Assembly: GCF_000153165.2 (NCBI RefSeq)
Contig: NC_014472.1
Coordinates: forward strand, 2,786,001-2,850,000
DNA: 64,000 nt
Direction of reading: 5' to 3'
From: Maribacter sp. HTCC2170
GTDB lineage: Bacteria; Bacteroidota; Bacteroidia; Flavobacteriales; Flavobacteriaceae
The position numbers were made by a program, and so were the translations under genes. A model generated the notes under the pieces. It did no database searches, had not been told where the DNA came from, and was given only the letters and a program-made list of their open reading frames with translations. This document shows, piece by piece, positions 34,671 through 42,745 of this stretch. Numbering within the stretch: position 1 is the first letter of the stretch; the number at the start of each line of letters is the position of its first letter.

Positions 34671-36297
34671 GTTGTACTCAGTTTTCTTCTTCTTTTTCAA
34701 GCCAAATACTTTTCAAGGGATATATTTCTGCACTTGCGATGCTAAAAGTTCTATTATTGGTAAATAATGAAATGGTATTGAATTCTTTTGAAGGAAAAAA
34801 TATACTTGTAAAACTTAATTCCCCATTATTGATGAAAATTTCAACAGAAGCAGCATCAATAATCATGCGTATGTTCATTTTTTCCTTTTCAAAATCAATT
34901 GGTACAGAATGAACACTTTTGAAGAAGTCATCGGAAAACTTATCCTTTTGAGAATTGGTTCTATCGACGAACATTTTTCTCTCACTTTTATTAAATTTAA
35001 TTAAAACGTTCTCTCCTATTTCATTTTGAAGTTTAATACCAAATGAATTGGCTGTTGTTTTCTTTAAATCCACTGTTAAGTCTAATTCAGCTTGCGAAGT
35101 GGAAAATGAACCTTCCAAGACCTTTTCTCCTAGAATATCTATTTGGCTATAGGTAGTAGATTCTCCTCTTAATGTTTTAAATTCCTTTACAGGTAAACTG
35201 TATAAAGAATAATCTGATGTAGATTTTACCAAGGTTAATTCCCTTGGCAATGTCATTGCACTTCTCCAGTTCTCCGTTGGAACAACTTGAGCATATTGCC
35301 AATTGGACATCCATCCTATACCAATTATTCGACCATCTTCTTTCGGTACGTTATTCCAAGTCACAAAAGCATAATTGTCCGTCCCCCAGTCTAACCATTT
35401 TTGATTTTCAATTTCACTTTTAAATACTGTTCCATCAAAATCACCAATAAAATAAGAAGTCGCTGTGCCATCGTTTGGCGCATTTTTTTGAATACTGACA
35501 AGTAATACCCATTTATATTCATTTGTACCCTCAACTTTAATCGGAAACAAATCAGGACATTCCCATAAGCGTTCATCGGCTTCAATTCCAAAATCTGAAA
35601 GAAATTCCCAATCGATAAGATTAGCCGACGAATAAAACTTTACGCGATCATAGGCTGCCAATACTAATATCCACTTTTGTGATGGTTCATGCCAAACTAC
35701 TTTTGGGTCTCTAAAGTCTTTAATTTTTTCAGTATTGGGAATTACAGGATTGCTTGCATATTTTATCCATTCATAACCACCATCTAAACTAAAGGCAATA
35801 CTTTGTTTTTGAAAATCATTTGTTTTCGCTTTCTCACCAACAAAGTCATGATGGGTAAATGTGGCTATTATTGGAGGGTTTTCTTTGGTTCCAAGCTTTG
35901 AGGTATTATTGTTATCAACAATAGCCCCGCCAGAGAAGATGCATCCTAATGAATCTGGAAATAAGGCTATTGGAAGATGTTTCCAGTTAAGCAAATCGGT
36001 TGATTCAGCATGCCCCCAATGCATTGGACCCCAAACTGTACTATCCGGAAAATACTGGTAAAAAAGGTGATACTTTCCTTTATGGTAATACATACCATTT
36101 GGATCATTCATCCAATTTGCCTGAGGGGTAAAATGAAATTGAGGACGATGAGTTTCTTGATATAGATTTTGAACTATTGGTGTAGTCATTTCTTTTTCTC
36201 CTTTATTGTTATTGCATCCTAAGATGAAAATAAGCATTAGAGTCATAGATATTCTTAAAATTATAGTCTGCTTCATGTCAAATTAATTGCGTACAAC
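34671..36297 (-). mobile_element. Integron-cassette-like unit carrying the GH32 gene
   Basis: Read on the - strand, the unit starts GTTGTACGC just before the GH32 start and ends at GAGTACAAC, which overlaps the TGA stop. The two are complementary except for one base. Such matching ends around a single gene, with the stop inside the second core, are the layout of an integron cassette. No integrase is present in the window. Confidence 0.4.
34678..36276 (-). CDS. Glycoside hydrolase family 32 beta-fructosidase, lipoprotein
   Basis: A 532-residue GH32 enzyme that hydrolyses fructans or sucrose-type beta-fructosides. The signal peptide ends at Cys21 (FILGCNNN). Catalytic features are WMNDPNG (nucleophile Asp58), FRDPK (188-192, transition-state Asp) and ECPD (acid/base Glu239). 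A five-blade propeller is followed by a C-terminal beta-sandwich with FINNGELSFTSIFFP. It is likely surface or periplasmic. No SusC/D, fructokinase or transporter adjoins it, and its ends look like cassette boundaries, which suggests it arrived alone. Confidence 0.9.
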   Translation of the reverse strand: MKQTIILRISMTLMLIFILGCNNNKGEKEMTTPIVQNLYQETHRPQFHFTPQANWMNDPNGMYYHKGKYHLFYQYFPDSTVWGPMHWGHAESTDLLNWKHLPIALFPDSLGCIFSGGAIVDNNNTSKLGTKENPPIIATFTHHDFVGEKAKTNDFQKQSIAFSLDGGYEWIKYASNPVIPNTEKIKDFRDPKVVWHEPSQKWILVLAAYDRVKFYSSANLIDWEFLSDFGIEADERLWECPDLFPIKVEGTNEYKWVLLVSIQKNAPNDGTATSYFIGDFDGTVFKSEIENQKWLDWGTDNYAFVTWNNVPKEDGRIIGIGWMSNWQYAQVVPTENWRSAMTLPRELTLVKSTSDYSLYSLPVKEFKTLRGESTTYSQIDILGEKVLEGSFSTSQAELDLTVDLKKTTANSFGIKLQNEIGENVLIKFNKSERKMFVDRTNSQKDKFSDDFFKSVHSVPIDFEKEKMNIRMIIDAASVEIFINNGELSFTSIFFPSKEFNTISLFTNNRTFSIASAEIYPLKSIWLEKEEEN

Positions 36298-36383
36298 GCT
36301 TAGTTAAGTTGAGTTTTAATTCTTTTAAACGGTTGATTACGAAGTTAGCTGAATTTGTTTTATGAATCAACTGATAGCGTGCA
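36294..36383. repeat. Direct repeat A of the cassette-like region
   Basis: Starts CAACGCTTAGTTAAG and contains GAAGTTAGCTGAATTTGTT. It matches repeat B (38024) at about 60 of the first 66 positions by hand alignment and more loosely for ~25 more. It lies just upstream of the GH32 gene. Confidence 0.75.
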
Positions 36384-36585
36384 GGACTCTACTTAGTTTA
36401 TCTGCAAAAAAATTTTACGTATTATAGATTTTGGAGTTAAGAAACGAAGTGGATAGTTTTCGTTATCGTGTTCGTGTATGGTTAGTTGCGTTGGCAAGAA
36501 CTAAGTTAGCAAAAGAAAACGAACCAGAGGAAAATCCGTAGGATTTTCCGAGTACACATATAACAAGCAATTAAATATACACGTT
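36298..36585. other. Spacer between the two cassette-like genes (attC-like body)
   Basis: No gene. It contains repeat A, a perfect 9-bp inverted repeat GGAAAATCC-GTA-GGATTTTCC (36529-36549), and ends in TAAATATACACGTTG. Read on the - strand its start (AACAACGTGTATA) resembles the sequence after the GH32 stop (AACAAGGTGTATA), as expected if each gene carries its own recombination site behind it. Confidence 0.45.
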
Positions 36586-38027
36586 GTTAGGTGTCGTTTT
36601 TTTTACTTGGTAATGTTGGAAATTTCACAATTTTTCCGAGACCATCTGAAATCGCTTTTCGGCACGCTTTCTTAAATTTTGCATTTTTATTTTGCTGTAA
36701 AAAGTTGGTCACAACAAATAATTCTGCAGTTTTTATAAGTGCGATTTTTTCTCGTTCTGCACCTGTTTTGCACTTTTTTGTAAAATCTAAATTTCTTTTT
36801 ACTGGCTCTACAAGTCTTTGTGGATTACCAAACAAAATTCCAAATGCTTTTTCTTCTACATCCTCTCTTGCAAAATCTGCATTTAATGATTCAAGTAACT
36901 GTCGAAATTTGGTGATATTTATATCCTTTGCGTCTTTTCCTTCACATTCTCCTATATATCTCACTTTTTCAGGGCTCATAATTACTTGGTCTAATTCTAA
37001 TTCTCCGTCGTCATAGTTTTCTGCTTTATATCCAAGAATATCAAGTGCTTTAGTTACAGCATCTTCTAGTGGTTTACCTTGTTCGAACAATAAATCTTTC
37101 AGTTGATTCTCAGATTCTAGTTCTTGATTAAAATTTTCAATCTTTTTTTTGAGTTTTTCTATGTCGCCTAAACTCTTTTTGATTTGAGTTTCAATTTTTA
37201 AGGATCTTTTGGTAAAGTAATTTTTATCAAGTGACCATTTCGGTGGAGGAGTTTTTTCGGAGCTTGAAGATAACTTTGCGTCAATACCAATTAAGACTTC
37301 AGATAGTTTATCTCCAAATTTTTTAGCCTCATCAGTCCAAAATTCTTTGTCAGTCTTTTTATCATATTTCACAAATGAATTGTAATCATATTTTATTTTA
37401 GGTAAAATTACAAGATGACCTGATTTTCCTTTAATAATTGCTCCTAGTATTTTTGATTTATCTTTTCCGTGATATGTTATTAATGCATTTTCACTATTTT
37501 CTATGTAAGATTCGTACTTTAAGTAATCTTTAAAATTTCTATTGAAGTCACTTAATATTTGATTTCCATTAAATATTAGACGATTACCAGAAGCTGAAGT
37601 GATGTTTCCAATATTTATTGGTAAAAAGTCATAGTTAGATTTAGTTGTTGTAGAGTATAAATTTTCTCCTTTTCTTGGATGTGTTACTCCAGTTGCTAAT
37701 GAAAATTCCTTTTTTTCTGCAAGAAATAAAAAAACTGTTTTTCCTTGTTTTAGAGAATCAGAAACTTCTTTTTTTAAATTACTAGAATGTTTGGTATATC
37801 TACTCGTTGTTTCTGTATCGTAACATGCTCCACCTGATGAAAAACGTATCCGGTCTCCATTGGGAGAGATTTCTTCTGGTGAAATAATAATTATGTCCGC
37901 ATCCATTAAGGATTTACTTGAGTCAAAATATATATAATTCTCTGATTGACCAGGGATTTCGAAACCAATTGAAAGTATATCCTTTTTCTTATTCATATTG
38001 TTTGGTAGTTGTAAATGACACCCAACG
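36586..38027 (-). mobile_element. Integron-cassette-like unit carrying the orphan gene
   Basis: Read on the - strand it starts GTTGGGTGTC and ends GACACCTAAC, complementary except for one base. GTTGGGT fits the attC core GTTRRRY and ACCTAAC fits RYYYAAC. The TAA stop of the gene is inside the second core. Confidence 0.45.
36587..37996 (-). CDS. Orphan protein with PD-(D/E)XK-nuclease-like C-terminus
   Basis: A 469-residue protein I do not recognise as a whole. Residues 1-240 form an alpha/beta domain with DADIIIISPEE and GKTVFLFLAEKK, reminiscent of a nucleotide- or glutamine-amidotransferase-like fold but lacking a clear active site. Residues 265-305 are a Lys/Glu-rich coiled coil. Residues 305-400 have Glu311, Asp336 (LELDQVI) and ECEGK (350-354), in the order and spacing of a restriction-endonuclease-like E-D-ExK core. 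AT-rich even for this window. A defence or DNA-processing role is an inference from the nuclease-like core and the cassette setting. Confidence 0.6.
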   Translation of the reverse strand: MNKKKDILSIGFEIPGQSENYIYFDSSKSLMDADIIIISPEEISPNGDRIRFSSGGACYDTETTSRYTKHSSNLKKEVSDSLKQGKTVFLFLAEKKEFSLATGVTHPRKGENLYSTTTKSNYDFLPINIGNITSASGNRLIFNGNQILSDFNRNFKDYLKYESYIENSENALITYHGKDKSKILGAIIKGKSGHLVILPKIKYDYNSFVKYDKKTDKEFWTDEAKKFGDKLSEVLIGIDAKLSSSSEKTPPPKWSLDKNYFTKRSLKIETQIKKSLGDIEKLKKKIENFNQELESENQLKDLLFEQGKPLEDAVTKALDILGYKAENYDDGELELDQVIMSPEKVRYIGECEGKDAKDINITKFRQLLESLNADFAREDVEEKAFGILFGNPQRLVEPVKRNLDFTKKCKTGAEREKIALIKTAELFVVTNFLQQNKNAKFKKACRKAISDGLGKIVKFPTLPSKKNDT

Positions 38028-38113
38028 CTTAGTTAAAATGAGTTTTAATTCCTTTTAACGGTTGCTAACGAAGTTAGCTGAATTTGTTAAAACTATCAAT
38101 AGTTAGTGTACAA
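38024..38113. repeat. Direct repeat B of the cassette-like region
   Basis: Starts CAACGCTTAGTTAAAATGAG, same orientation as repeat A, 1730 bp away. It lies just upstream of the orphan gene start. The remaining ~48 bp to the DUF4386 stop hold nothing I can name. Confidence 0.75.
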
Positions 38114-38161
38114 GTTTATACAGAAATTATCTACAAATGGGGGAGTGGTTTAAGTAAAAAA

Positions 38162-38788
38162 TTAATTTCGAGGCAGGCTATTTCTTTTAACTATAAGCCA
38201 AATACTTAATGCAAGTTCTGCAACCGCCATTGTAGACATTATAAGTATCCCAAGTGTTTCTGGTAACTTAAAATCTACAAAGAAGACGATGTAGGTAAAA
38301 GAGGCAAACACCAGTAAAATACCAAGGCTTTTGGGGATATATCCTGACTTAATGACCGCATAGCCCAATACGAAGATGTGCAGGGCAAAAAATACGTATC
38401 CCAAGAGTTTTAGTGATGCATAGTTGTAAACATCTATAATTTGCAATGCCAGCCCAAACAAGCTAAATATCAAAACAAAAGCGTACAGCAACCTGAGAGC
38501 TGCCGTTAGCAATGCACTTTTCTTATTTGCGGGTTTAAGAACCACATAAAGTGCGAGCGCAATAGTGGCATCAAGGGCAAGTACGATTAGATAGCCAACT
38601 ACGGCATAACCAAAGAGCCTACCGTTGGCCTTAATATCGTTGGCCAAAGCTGCCGTATCTCCCGGTATTACAAAATTGGCCAATAGAAAATCATCAACTA
38701 TGGTTACGATAATAGCTGAGGTAATAAACGCAACACCTACCAGCATTGCTGCCTTGCTGATCGTTAGATTGGTGATGAAATTTTTCAT
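38162..38788 (-). CDS. DUF4386 family membrane protein (copy 2 of operon)
   Basis: A 208-residue protein with six TM helices. The pattern FVIPGDTAALANDIKANGRLF (quoted part FVIPGDTAALANDIKA), then ATIALALYVVLKPANKKSAL, is the signature of DUF4386. The family has no established function. It is the last gene of the operon that starts at 42587, separated from the flavoprotein gene by 65 nt. A second, more diverged DUF4386 protein is encoded at 39612. Confidence 0.82.
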   Translation of the reverse strand: MKNFITNLTISKAAMLVGVAFITSAIIVTIVDDFLLANFVIPGDTAALANDIKANGRLFGYAVVGYLIVLALDATIALALYVVLKPANKKSALLTAALRLLYAFVLIFSLFGLALQIIDVYNYASLKLLGYVFFALHIFVLGYAVIKSGYIPKSLGILLVFASFTYIVFFVDFKLPETLGILIMSTMAVAELALSIWLIVKRNSLPRN

Positions 38789-38853
38789 ATTCTGTTTTTT
38801 TGGTTTACTGAATGTTTGTCAGAATCGCAATTTCTAAAACCTGATGAGCAACC

Positions 38854-39615
38854 CTATTTATTCGCCATTACCTTCTTGATTTCCCTACCTGCGATCCATT
38901 TGGCCATTTTATTCTTCACAAATGGGATTTTGATGTCATAATAGAAATCTTTCTTGTCTTTATAGAACTTATGATCGGCCCATCCTTTGGTTTTGTTCAA
39001 TGCCGAAATTGCTTTGAAAATGTTGAAATACACCAATTGGCCCAATGTGGGCTTAAATATCTTATGGGAATTAATGGCATTGATAAGTTTATCATAAGCT
39101 TTCAATGCGGTTATGCGATTATGGTTTGTTTCAGTTTCCGATTTTTTAGATACCATTAGTTCTACAGCTGGTACAAAGCTGAATCCGCTTTGGGTGAAGT
39201 TTTCATTTAAATACGTACTTACCAGGTCTGCACCAAATCCTGCACAGGTGACCAGTGCCATGGCGTATTTACCAAAAAATATGGGCCGATGGGAGATATA
39301 GCTTATTCGCTCTACAAATTTCTTCATTAATGCACTGATCATTCTTGCATAGGTAGGCGACGCAAATATGATCCCATCAGCAGCCATCATTTTTTCAATG
39401 ATCATATCACGGTCATCATTTAACGGACAGTTTTCTTCCCCGATATTGATACACGTATAGCAACCCAGGCAATCTTTAAGGTTCAGTTCTGAAAGCATAA
39501 GAATCTTTAAATCAATTTCAGGATTACTTTCCTTAAGCATGCAAAGTATGTTGTAGGTATTCCCTTTGTGTGGACTGCCGCAGATTGCCAGTATTTTAAC
39601 TTTTTTAGTCATCAT
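38854..39615 (-). CDS. NAD(P)H-dependent flavodoxin-like oxidoreductase with CxxC motif
   Basis: A 253-residue FMN-binding flavoprotein of the NADPH-dependent FMN reductase / iron-sulfur flavoprotein type. The phosphate loop is GSPHKGNT (13-20). The cysteine set DCLGCYTC...ENCPLNDD (Cys49, 52, 55, 63) is typical of the group. ASPTYARMISALMKKFVER forms the flavin face. The C-terminal 60 residues are basic and contain a hydrophobic patch. Its start overlaps the stop of the preceding DUF4386 gene by 4 nt. It may pass electrons to the CrtI-like oxidoreductase of the same operon (inference). Confidence 0.85.
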   Translation of the reverse strand: MMTKKVKILAICGSPHKGNTYNILCMLKESNPEIDLKILMLSELNLKDCLGCYTCINIGEENCPLNDDRDMIIEKMMAADGIIFASPTYARMISALMKKFVERISYISHRPIFFGKYAMALVTCAGFGADLVSTYLNENFTQSGFSFVPAVELMVSKKSETETNHNRITALKAYDKLINAINSHKIFKPTLGQLVYFNIFKAISALNKTKGWADHKFYKDKKDFYYDIKIPFVKNKMAKWIAGREIKKVMANK

Positions 39616-40295
39616 AATAGAACTTTTGCTTTTGGCGATTCATATTTTAAGCCCTTAACAATGAGCCATATGGCAAACACCATTTCCTGTATTCCTATTG
39701 TAAAATCCAGAACTTCATTTACTTGAATGTCGTAAAATTTCAATACCACTAGGGTCATTGTTATAAGGGCACCAAGAATGCCCCAAGCGGACAACCATCT
39801 AGGAACGAGTGTAAATCGGAATAAGATGTAATTCAATATCAGGGCAGAAATAGTAAATACAATTCCGAGTCCTATATCGAATGCCCATTGTGCTAAAATC
39901 AATAAGGATTGACCAATGGGTTTGAAGTTACCTGCATCCTGAACATTACTGGCTGAATATTCTTTGCTTATGGACAAAACAGTTAGCAATATCACAACAT
40001 AAGCAGCGAACAGAATACCTTCCATGATTCGCATACCAACATATCCCAGTGCCAAACTTTCACTCTTCTTTTTAAGAATAGGGAATAACAATATCGCGAT
40101 AAATACAACTGAAATTGCATCTATAAGCATGAGAAAGGCAGCTGCCACAATTTGAAATGAATTATCAGAAAACATTTCAAGGAAATTAGTGGCTTCAAAA
40201 ACGGGTTCGGTAAGCCAGATGCTCAGTGAAGAAGTAATCGTAGCAGCTATAAATAATAGTCCTACAATTTTGGCTATATACTTATTAGAATACAT
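39612..40295 (-). CDS. DUF4386 family membrane protein (copy 1 of operon)
   Basis: A 227-residue protein with six predicted TM helices (about 8-27, 48-70, 82-105, 130-155, 163-183, 193-213). It starts YSNKYIAKIVGLLFIAATIT, the usual DUF4386 opening, and ends FAIWLIVKGLK, matching IWLIVKRN of its paralogue at 38162. Function unknown. It lies 17 nt after the CrtI-like gene and overlaps the flavoprotein gene by 4 nt, so the unit is tightly co-expressed. Confidence 0.82.
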   Translation of the reverse strand: MYSNKYIAKIVGLLFIAATITSSLSIWLTEPVFEATNFLEMFSDNSFQIVAAAFLMLIDAISVVFIAILLFPILKKKSESLALGYVGMRIMEGILFAAYVVILLTVLSISKEYSASNVQDAGNFKPIGQSLLILAQWAFDIGLGIVFTISALILNYILFRFTLVPRWLSAWGILGALITMTLVVLKFYDIQVNEVLDFTIGIQEMVFAIWLIVKGLKYESPKAKVLL

Positions 40296-40312
40296 AAAAC
40301 TTATTTTTTTGA

Positions 40313-42148
40313 CTAAACCATGGGTCCGTATACAACAGCCTTGTCACCAATATCGGATAGCTCACAACTTTTGGAATAGCTGCTGTCATCCAATTCAACT
40401 TGAAACCGTATGTCATCTTCTTCTGGAGAAGAAACAAGGGGTAGCCAGCGATAGTTTAAATCAAGCTCGGTCACCTTCGGCTCCATTAAATCAAGTACGG
40501 TATACTGTCCTTTTTTATACTGAAAATCGGCTGGTTTTTCAAAACTCAATTCGAGGGTTTTATCATCGATTTTCTTACGCTCCGTAAGTGGAACCGTTCT
40601 TTGGTCATCATATGCTGCATTATCGCATTCTGACCATATTTTATCCCGGTTCATTTGTAAGGCAGCCAAAAAGCCCGCCATGATAGAACCTTCGAAACCA
40701 CCACCAGGGAATGCCCAAGCCGATGCAAAATACAGGTTCGGAATCAAGAAATTATTTCGGAGGCGTTTGGTTCCTGCCTGTTCTTTCGATTGCTTAAAGC
40801 CATACACCGACCCAGCAGTATTTGAGGTGAATCGTTTAATGGTTTTTGAGGTTGCGACTTCGTAATAGGCAATACTTTCACGTATTCCCGGAAATTGTTT
40901 TTCTAAACGGTCCAATAATATTTGGGCTACTTCTTCCTTTTTAGCTTTGTAGTCTTCCTTGCTCAGTCCGTCCCAGTCTTTTAGATAATCGGCACAGCAG
41001 ATTACACCTACAGATTTACCTTTTGGTGCCAGTTGGGAATCTATTTTGTTGTAATCTACAAAGACAAAAGTACGTTTGGACCAATCGCCCGTATTGTTAG
41101 GGTATATGTCTTTCAAGGAATTCACATCCTCTCCCTTTAAAACATTGGAATAGTGTTTTACTCCATAGGCCTCTAATTCAGATTTAAAGCCTAGATAAAT
41201 ATTCAACAAGGAGCAAGCATTGGTTTTATCAGCGATTTGATGTTTGAGCGATGTTGCATGAGGCTCATCGAGCATTTCAGGTACAATTGGCATGGCACAA
41301 TTGGCCACCACATTATCACAAGGAATGGTAACAGCTTCCAAACTTTCATTAAAACCATCACGAAATGTGACTGCGGTTACTTTGCCATTATCGGTAACAA
41401 TTTTCTCTGCCTTTTTACCCAATAGAACCTTGCCGCCATGTTGCTCAATGTATGCTGCAAGTTGATCGGATAGCTTTTGTGAGCCACCTTTTATAAAGTA
41501 ACCACCACTCCCAATAAAACTAGAAAATGGCAAGCCGTAATAAAACATAGATAATGTATAAGGATCATCGTTCCAATAAACAAGATGTGCTAACAGGTCG
41601 AGTTTTGCGTTTTCATTGGTAATGTACTTATCGAACCAAGATCCGACCGTATGTCGGGATGCTTCTACAAGATTGGGATAAAGCAACGGCATAAACGGAT
41701 ACATCAACTTACGTTTTAATGGTGTACGCGGCAATTTGACCCCTTCTCTTCGAATACCGGAAAGCAATTTCATAAGTCGCTTGATTCCTTTTTCATCTTC
41801 AGGATATTTACTGACCAATGCCTTGGTTGCCTCATCAAAACCGTGAGGGAAGACAAACTTTTCTTCGCCTGAAAACACTGCATATAGCTCAGGTACTTTT
41901 AGAAACTCTATTTTTTTAGTTATATCCAGCATGTCGAACAATCTCAACACTGCGCCATTTTCATCTAGGCCACACATTTCATGCAGACCTACTTCAATGA
42001 TAAAATCACCTCGTTTAAAGGTGGTTGCGCAACCACCAGGTTTGTGGTGTTGTTCCAATAAGAGTACTTTCTTTCCAAATTTTGCTAGGGTGGCTCCAGC
42101 GGTCAGTCCGGCTAAGCCTCCCCCGATAACTATGGTGTTGTATTTCAT
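40313..42148 (-). CDS. CrtI-like FAD oxidoreductase with truncated FNR-like C-terminus
   Basis: A 611-residue fusion. Residues 1-500 are a phytoene-desaturase/retinol-saturase-type FAD enzyme: VIGGGLAGLTAGATLAKFGK (nucleotide fold), PGGCATTF, and a C-terminal PGGGFEGSIMAGFLAALQM closing the FAD site. The last ~100 residues look like the FAD-binding barrel of ferredoxin-NADP reductase: LSFEKPADFQYKKGQYTVL, YRWLPLVSSPEEDD, then CELSDIGDKAVVYGPM, where the protein stops. The NAD-binding half that should follow GP is missing. Substrate could be a polyene or lipid. Start ATG 42148. Confidence 0.82.
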   Translation of the reverse strand: MKYNTIVIGGGLAGLTAGATLAKFGKKVLLLEQHHKPGGCATTFKRGDFIIEVGLHEMCGLDENGAVLRLFDMLDITKKIEFLKVPELYAVFSGEEKFVFPHGFDEATKALVSKYPEDEKGIKRLMKLLSGIRREGVKLPRTPLKRKLMYPFMPLLYPNLVEASRHTVGSWFDKYITNENAKLDLLAHLVYWNDDPYTLSMFYYGLPFSSFIGSGGYFIKGGSQKLSDQLAAYIEQHGGKVLLGKKAEKIVTDNGKVTAVTFRDGFNESLEAVTIPCDNVVANCAMPIVPEMLDEPHATSLKHQIADKTNACSLLNIYLGFKSELEAYGVKHYSNVLKGEDVNSLKDIYPNNTGDWSKRTFVFVDYNKIDSQLAPKGKSVGVICCADYLKDWDGLSKEDYKAKKEEVAQILLDRLEKQFPGIRESIAYYEVATSKTIKRFTSNTAGSVYGFKQSKEQAGTKRLRNNFLIPNLYFASAWAFPGGGFEGSIMAGFLAALQMNRDKIWSECDNAAYDDQRTVPLTERKKIDDKTLELSFEKPADFQYKKGQYTVLDLMEPKVTELDLNYRWLPLVSSPEEDDIRFQVELDDSSYSKSCELSDIGDKAVVYGPMV

Positions 42149-42188
42149 TTTCTTGTGTTTTGAGTGGTTGTTGTTGTATTCTTGTTGC

Positions 42189-42587
42189 TCAGTTTGCTGA
42201 TATTCCCGCGGTATAAACTGCGGGAATATCCCAAGCTTCTTTTATTTTGCCATCAATAATTCGCCAAACCACAACAGCATCAATTTTCAATTGCTGTCCA
42301 TTTAAAATCATGTTGTCTTCTACATGGGTAACCACCAATTCGTTACCCATTGGCGTAATGGATAGGGGAGTAACTTTAAATGTTCCTTTACTTTTGCCTG
42401 CCAATTTTCCAAAAAAGTCGACGAAGCCTTGCCTGCCGAGGTAATCACCTTGCATGTCTGGCAACATGGGATTATAATAATGGAAAATGGCATCTTCGGC
42501 TATTATAACGATGGAGCCAGAAATATTCGCGGGGTTGAATTGTTGTAAGACGGCTATATTGGGGTGTATAGTCTGCATCGTATCCAT
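42189..42587 (-). CDS. NTF2-like/SnoaL-like protein
   Basis: A 132-residue cone-fold protein of the nuclear transport factor 2 superfamily. Typical features are an N-terminal helix, the strand FHYYNPMLPDMQGDYLGRQG, and the closing pair DAVVVWRIIDGKIKEAWDIP. I start at ATG 42587; the frame also opens from a TTG at 42614. Members are small-molecule isomerases, cyclases or binding proteins. It is the first gene of the redox operon, with an exact -7 box and a 12-bp palindrome in front, so it marks the regulated promoter. Confidence 0.82.
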   Translation of the reverse strand: MDTMQTIHPNIAVLQQFNPANISGSIVIIAEDAIFHYYNPMLPDMQGDYLGRQGFVDFFGKLAGKSKGTFKVTPLSITPMGNELVVTHVEDNMILNGQQLKIDAVVVWRIIDGKIKEAWDIPAVYTAGISAN

Positions 42588-42618
42588 AATGAAAAGTTTA
42601 TGAGTTCGATGCAAAGGT

Positions 42619-42654
42619 CAAACGTAACGATTTGATACGCAATGACCTAGGTCA
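42619..42654 (-). promoter_or_regulatory. Promoter with perfect palindrome for the redox operon
   Basis: On the - strand TACGTTTG (42619-42626) matches TAnnTTTG exactly. Seventeen bp upstream is the perfect 12-bp palindrome TGACCTAGGTCA (42643-42654), centred about 36 bp before the expected start site. That is the position of an activator site or a repressor over the -33 region. Confidence 0.55.
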
Positions 42655-42745
42655 CTTGGTTGAATTAAGGATGAAATAATTTGATTCCGAAAACATTAAC
42701 AGAAATGCAACAATACCAAATGCGAAGTATTGGTTGAAAATAATG

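Noticed and set aside
34655-34912. Open frame antisense to the GH32 gene
   Set aside because: The opposite strand has full GH32 motifs; this frame has shadow composition and no start context.
36294-38113. Direct repeats considered as the ends of an insertion sequence
   Set aside because: No transposase lies between them. The enclosed gene is not IS-like, and the complementary core pairs at the gene ends fit a cassette better.
40189-40587. 132-codon frame antisense to the DUF4386 and CrtI-like genes
   Set aside because: It spans the end of one real gene and the start of another, and its composition is not protein-like.
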